Positions 4,943 to 7,628 of a stretch of 7,628 bases of DNA are shown piece after piece. A program made the translations under genes and the position numbers. Numbering within the stretch: position 1 is the stretch's first letter; the number at the start of each line of letters is the position of its first letter. The notes beneath the pieces were generated by a model. The model ran no database searches. It had not been told where the DNA came from and was given only the letters and a program-made list of their open reading frames with translations. The DNA comes from an uncultured Caryophanales bacterium (GTDB lineage: Bacteria; Bacillota_I; Bacilli_A; RFN20; CAG-826), in NCBI GenBank assembly GCA_946183335.1, contig CAMGZN010000048.1:1-7628 (forward strand), written 5' to 3'.

Positions 4943-5076
4943 TGGCTGATTCACTTGAAATAATTTTTGTTGGCGGTATCAAAGATGGTTTCTTCTTCGG
5001 TTGGACTGTCTTTGGTATTTTTGCCGTTTGGTGTGTTGTTCTTTTCATCTGTCGGAAAGTTGTTCAGGGGCACTAG
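4942..5076 (+). CDS. Small membrane protein (44 residues), gene VII/IX position
   Basis: It starts on the last base of the previous stop (TAATG) and ends in TAG 5074-5076. A polar N-terminus (MADSLEIIFVGGIKDG) is followed by one membrane helix (FFFGWTVFGIFAVWCVVLFIC) and a basic tail (RKVVQGH), giving an N-out, C-in orientation. In M13 this position holds pVII (33 residues) and pIX (32), the tip proteins that start assembly and bind the packaging hairpin. The match rests on synteny and topology only. Confidence 0.65.
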   Translation: MADSLEIIFVGGIKDGFFFGWTVFGIFAVWCVVLFICRKVVQGH

Positions 5077-5077
5077 T

Positions 5078-5158
5078 ATGGTTTATTCACTCGGCTTTGT
5101 AACGGCTAATTTGTGGGTTTTCCTCTTTGCTCTTGCTTTCCTTTTCGCCATTAAATAG
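5078..5158 (+). CDS. Tiny membrane peptide (26 residues), gene IX position
   Basis: ATG 5078 is preceded by CAGGGG at seven bases, which favours this start over the longer frame reaching upstream into the preceding gene. The product is almost all membrane helix (LWVFLFALAFLFAI) after a short polar head, ending in K. With the 44-residue gene it makes a pair of small membrane proteins just before the major coat gene, as with pVII and pIX of M13. At 26 residues it is near the lower size limit for a virion protein, so a role as assembly peptide is also possible. Confidence 0.6.
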   Translation: MVYSLGFVTANLWVFLFALAFLFAIK

Positions 5159-5200
5159 CGTGGGAATCGCTTTCAAAACCCAAAAGGGAGGTAAAAACAA

Positions 5201-5341
5201 ATGATTCCTGATACTCTCGGTAAAACTTTGACTGGTCTTAGTACTGATGTGAACGGGCTTATTCCCGCCGTTGCTGCTCTCACGGTTGCGGTGGCCATGC
5301 TCGTTTTCGTGCGTGTCATCATCAAGCGTGTACTTCGTTAA
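5201..5341 (+). CDS. Major coat protein, leaderless (46 residues)
   Basis: This should be the several-thousand-copy virion shell protein (gene VIII role). It has the strongest ribosome site of the window (GGGAGG, nine bases upstream) and codons with more C endings than its neighbours, fitting high expression. The protein has the classic layout: an N-terminal surface segment with two Asp and one Lys (MIPDTLGKTLTGLSTDVNG), a membrane helix (LIPAVAALTVAVAMLVFVRV) and a basic DNA-facing tail (IKRVLR). There is no signal peptide, in contrast to M13. The 44-residue Pf3 coat is also made without a leader, so this is a Pf3-like strategy, probably inserted by YidC. Confidence 0.87.
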   Translation: MIPDTLGKTLTGLSTDVNGLIPAVAALTVAVAMLVFVRVIIKRVLR

Positions 5342-5359
5342 ACCCTCTAACCCCCGTCA

Positions 5360-7012
5360 ATGCAAATTATGTTCAAGTGCTTTCACATTGTTTTGTTAGT
5401 CGTTGCATTGGCGGGGCTTTTTGTTTCTTCGTGGGGTGCGTGTGTATCGGGCGATTTTCGTGGTTGTAATGTTTCTACAGGTCGCCTAAGTTATAGTTGT
5501 GGTTCTTCTTGTGGTTATGAGTATGTGGGTGATTATATTAAAGATTGCCCCTCTACTTGTGTTGGTTTGACGGGTTTTAGCTTTAGTAATTCTTTGGCTT
5601 CAATGTGTGGTGGTGATGCTGGTGCTGGTTGTAGTTGGGGTGGAACTACTTTTGGTGTAGATTGTAAATATACTACTAGTTGTGACACTCAGGCTGAAGC
5701 GGATTCTGTGGCGTGTGTAAATTCTGGCTCTAATTGGGTTAATGGTCAATGTAAAAACTGTGATGCTTCTGACCCTTCTTCTTGGAAATGTGAAACTACA
5801 TCTTCTATTGTTAAGGCTCAAGAATCTTCACCAGACATTATTTGTGATGCTTCTTTTGGTGGTTGCTATTCTGGAAATGCATGCGCCATTTATACCGAAT
5901 ATCAAACATCGTGCGTAAATGAATGTACTGGTGATTCCACCGTGGAATCTTATCGGACTGACCCTATTTGGCAAGATGGATTTTGTGATGAGGTCGATAT
6001 TGATAGGGATGATTGCGGAAAGACTAGATGTATTGACATGGATGGAAATTTTGCCCTCGTTCATGATTGTTCTTCTAACAACATTATAAACGGTGTTCCG
6101 CAAACTTTCCCCGTAGTCATTCAGGGTGGCAAGGGTTCATGTGCTTCGAACGGTTATCAACCTGTAAACCCTGATTCTTTGAATAATGGTAACTCTTCTA
6201 ATCGTGATTCTATTTTGAAGGCCCATCATGATTCCTTGTATTCTCAAAATTGTCTTTTGTTCGGTCAATGTGGTGATGCAAATGATTCTACTGATTTTTC
6301 TGATGCTTCTAATCGTAATGCCGAAAATGGCTGTTATTGTGAACGTATGGATGATATGCTTTTTGTTTCTCGTATTATATGTCCTGATGGCACTTCTTCT
6401 ATTTTCTATGGTTCTTGCAAGTATTGGCAAGATAAACCTTCTTCTTCCTCTTCTTCTTCTCCTCAATCCTCCGAATCTGGGGGCGGTGGGTCGAGCGAAG
6501 CTGACTCCCGCCCTACTGATTGGGCTAATTGGTCTCAAGCTAATGAAATGAATCAAAAATTGGATGCTAATAATGGGATCTTGGCTTCTATTTCTGAAAA
6601 ATTGTCAAATATCTTTTCTTTTTTGAGTGGGGGCGGTGGCTCTGGTGGTTTTGATAATTCTGATGGCCTTACTACTTCTATTGATTGGGACAATCCGCAA
6701 TATGTTGATTCTTCTTTAGTTTATGATACTAATCAAGTTTCAATTTTTGGTGATGTTTCTGATTCCCTTTTTAATTTGGCTCGCTCGAATAAGGGGCTTC
6801 TTGATACTTCTTCTTTGCCTGATTTAAACAATTGTTTTACTTGTCGGTTCATTTTTACTCAACATCTCGGCGGTCAATCTGTTGAATTGAATTTTGGTTC
6901 TCTTGGTGGTTTTAATATTTGTACTCTCTTGCGTTCTATTCTTATTGTCTTGACTGAAATCGCTTGTCTTGTTTTCTTTATTAAAGTTTTTCTTTCTACT
7001 GGGGGTAAATGA
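5360..7012 (+). CDS. Adsorption protein, pIII-like minor coat protein
   Basis: This is the tip protein that should bind the host receptor and anchor in the virion (gene III role). It is 550 residues, longer than M13 pIII (424 with signal). A signal peptide (1-26, ending SSWGA) is followed by a Cys-rich ectodomain (27-359) with 30 cysteines by my count, an even number suited to many disulfides. A serine-rich linker (361-379) leads to GGGGSS, then a short helical segment (about 388-421, NEMNQKLDANNGILASISEK) and a second glycine linker (424-430). The C-terminal domain has an NCFTC motif (491-495) and a final membrane helix (about 521-545, LLRSILIVLTEIACLVFFIKVF) with a short basic tail. Gly/Ser linkers between domains also occur in M13 pIII. 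No clear ribosome site precedes ATG 5360; ATG 5369 is an alternative. It overlaps the next gene. Confidence 0.85.
   Translation: MQIMFKCFHIVLLVVALAGLFVSSWGACVSGDFRGCNVSTGRLSYSCGSSCGYEYVGDYIKDCPSTCVGLTGFSFSNSLASMCGGDAGAGCSWGGTTFGVDCKYTTSCDTQAEADSVACVNSGSNWVNGQCKNCDASDPSSWKCETTSSIVKAQESSPDIICDASFGGCYSGNACAIYTEYQTSCVNECTGDSTVESYRTDPIWQDGFCDEVDIDRDDCGKTRCIDMDGNFALVHDCSSNNIINGVPQTFPVVIQGGKGSCASNGYQPVNPDSLNNGNSSNRDSILKAHHDSLYSQNCLLFGQCGDANDSTDFSDASNRNAENGCYCERMDDMLFVSRIICPDGTSSIFYGSCKYWQDKPSSSSSSSPQSSESGGGGSSEADSRPTDWANWSQANEMNQKLDANNGILASISEKLSNIFSFLSGGGGSGGFDNSDGLTTSIDWDNPQYVDSSLVYDTNQVSIFGDVSDSLFNLARSNKGLLDTSSLPDLNNCFTCRFIFTQHLGGQSVELNFGSLGGFNICTLLRSILIVLTEIACLVFFIKVFLSTGGK
6440..6496 (+). repeat. 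Low-complexity Ser/Gly linker tract in the adsorption gene
   Basis: The tract encodes residues 361-379, mostly TCT and TCC serine codons followed by a GGGGSS block. A second glycine linker lies at 6629-6649 and shares the 12-base string TGGGGGCGGTGG with the first. Such tracts separate the receptor-binding part from the anchor and change length easily. Confidence 0.6.
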
Positions 7013-7518
7013 TGTTTGCTATTCTTCGTCCTCTTTTTTCGAAGTTGGTTTCCAGTGCTTTTTTTAAATCTTCTTTTGGTAAATTGTTTGAATTGCTGAA
7101 ATCTCTTTTTCAGCGTTTGACCGTTTCTTTGTCTGATGCTTTCCGTTGGGGCTTTAATAATTTAAAGGATTGGCTTTCTCCCGTTTTAAAGACTTTGGGC
7201 ATTGGTGCTATTGGCCTTGAGGGTGTTTCTATTTTTGTTGATTCTTGGAATAATGTAAACGAAAAATTTGGTCTTATTGCTCAATTTTTTCAAATTGATG
7301 ATTTAATTTCTTCTATTGGTGCGGTTGTTAATCCTCGTTTATCTATTGTTACTGATTCTACTTTTGAACAAATTTTTTCATATTGTGGTGGTGTTCATTG
7401 CATAAATCTTTTTTTAAATAATGCTTCTATTGCTATTGGTGTTTCTATTGCTCTTTTATTACTTTCTCTTTTTGGTGTTCTTGTTAAGACTATTATTTCT
7501 GCAGTTTCGAGGGCATAA
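7009..7518 (+). CDS. pVI-like minor coat / membrane protein (169 residues)
   Basis: It sits between the adsorption gene and zot, the gene VI place, where the product caps the adsorption end and aids release. Its start is ATG 7009 (overlapping the previous stop as ATGA) or the adjacent ATG 7012; GGGGG lies just upstream. The N-terminal half holds amphipathic basic helices (LRPLFSKLVSSAFFKSSFGK and WGFNNLKDWLSPVLK) and a moderately hydrophobic stretch (residues 63-77). The C-terminal helix (about 141-163, AIGVSIALLLLSLFGVLV) is a clear membrane span with a basic end. It is longer than M13 pVI (112). Cys126 and Cys131 may pair. zot follows two bases later. Confidence 0.7.
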   Translation: MMFAILRPLFSKLVSSAFFKSSFGKLFELLKSLFQRLTVSLSDAFRWGFNNLKDWLSPVLKTLGIGAIGLEGVSIFVDSWNNVNEKFGLIAQFFQIDDLISSIGAVVNPRLSIVTDSTFEQIFSYCGGVHCINLFLNNASIAIGVSIALLLLSLFGVLVKTIISAVSRA

Positions 7519-7520
7519 TC

Positions 7521-7628
7521 ATGGCTGAATTTAATTTTGTATATGGGACCATGGGCGGGGGCAAAACTAATTATGTTGTCAATAAAATTCTTGCTGAAAC
7601 GAAATATAAGCGGGTTATTACCAATATT
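7521..7628 (+). CDS. zot: Zot/pI-type ATPase, N-terminal 36 residues (continues at base 1)
   Basis: GAGGG seven bases upstream and ATG 7521 open the frame. Residues 9-16 (GTMGGGKT) form a perfect Walker A loop near the N-terminus, as in all Zot/gene I proteins, and KRVITNI matches the VITN motif that follows in the family. The window ends on a codon boundary, and base 1 continues in the same frame towards Walker B, so the two ends very probably join in a circle. The partner entry is 1-756. Confidence 0.92.
   Translation, partial: MAEFNFVYGTMGGGKTNYVVNKILAETKYKRVITNI

Noticed and set aside
4967..5077. Longer upstream form of the 26-residue peptide
   Set aside because: The extension overlaps the 44-residue gene in another frame, while ATG 5078 has its own CAGGGG site.
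115..6556. Minus-strand open frames (for example 115-369, 2765-3064, 4607-4954, 5600-5821, 5828-6103, 6137-6556)
   Set aside because: They lie opposite well-supported + strand genes, have low-complexity I/T/R/S composition caused by the T-biased codons, and lack ribosome sites.
1..7628. tRNA, rRNA, CRISPR array, insertion sequence or integrase gene
   Set aside because: No cloverleaf, regular spaced repeats, transposase or tyrosine/serine recombinase frame was found.

Overview
The window looks like the complete circular genome of a filamentous single-stranded DNA phage (inovirus), opened inside its zot/gene I. The last 108 bases encode the first 36 residues of a Zot-type ATPase with its Walker A loop. 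The first 756 bases encode the rest, starting 16 codons before the Walker B motif, and the two pieces join in frame. All supported genes are on the + strand. Codon third positions are strongly T-biased, as in M13, where the packaged strand is T-rich. A secretin gene means the host has an outer membrane. The poly-serine linker in the adsorption protein is a weak hint of Fibrobacter-like hosts; nothing else fixes the taxonomy.

Read from the origin, the order follows M13. The GC-rich intergenic region (2532-2884) is followed by a Rep protein (gene II role), a small accessory block (two acidic frames and a CxxC/CxxC mini-protein), a probable ssDNA-binding protein (gene V role), two tiny membrane proteins (gene VII/IX position), a leaderless 46-residue major coat protein (gene VIII), a large Cys-rich adsorption protein (gene III), a gene VI-like membrane protein, Zot (gene I) and a short secretin (gene IV). 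Most neighbours overlap or nearly touch, so translation is probably coupled.

After the secretin comes an accessory module not present in M13: two more CxxC/CxxC mini-proteins, a 38-residue membrane peptide and a 74-residue unknown whose 3' end contains a terminator. It is followed by a regulatory cassette (2183-2320) with two hairpins, a sigma70-like promoter and two GTGAC-N8-GTCAC palindromes, one covering the -10 box. This drives a 70-residue unknown. The origin region then carries a 17-base inverted repeat 155 bases apart, enclosing C5 and G5 tracts. One end resembles a XerC/XerD (dif-like) site, similar in plan to the folded attP of CTXphi.

The most interesting points are this att/origin structure, the palindrome-controlled promoter, the family of three zinc-ribbon-like mini-proteins, an acidic reading frame stopped at codon 3, the reduced secretin, and a rep promoter that would give a leaderless mRNA. 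All assignments come from reading the sequence; no database search was run.
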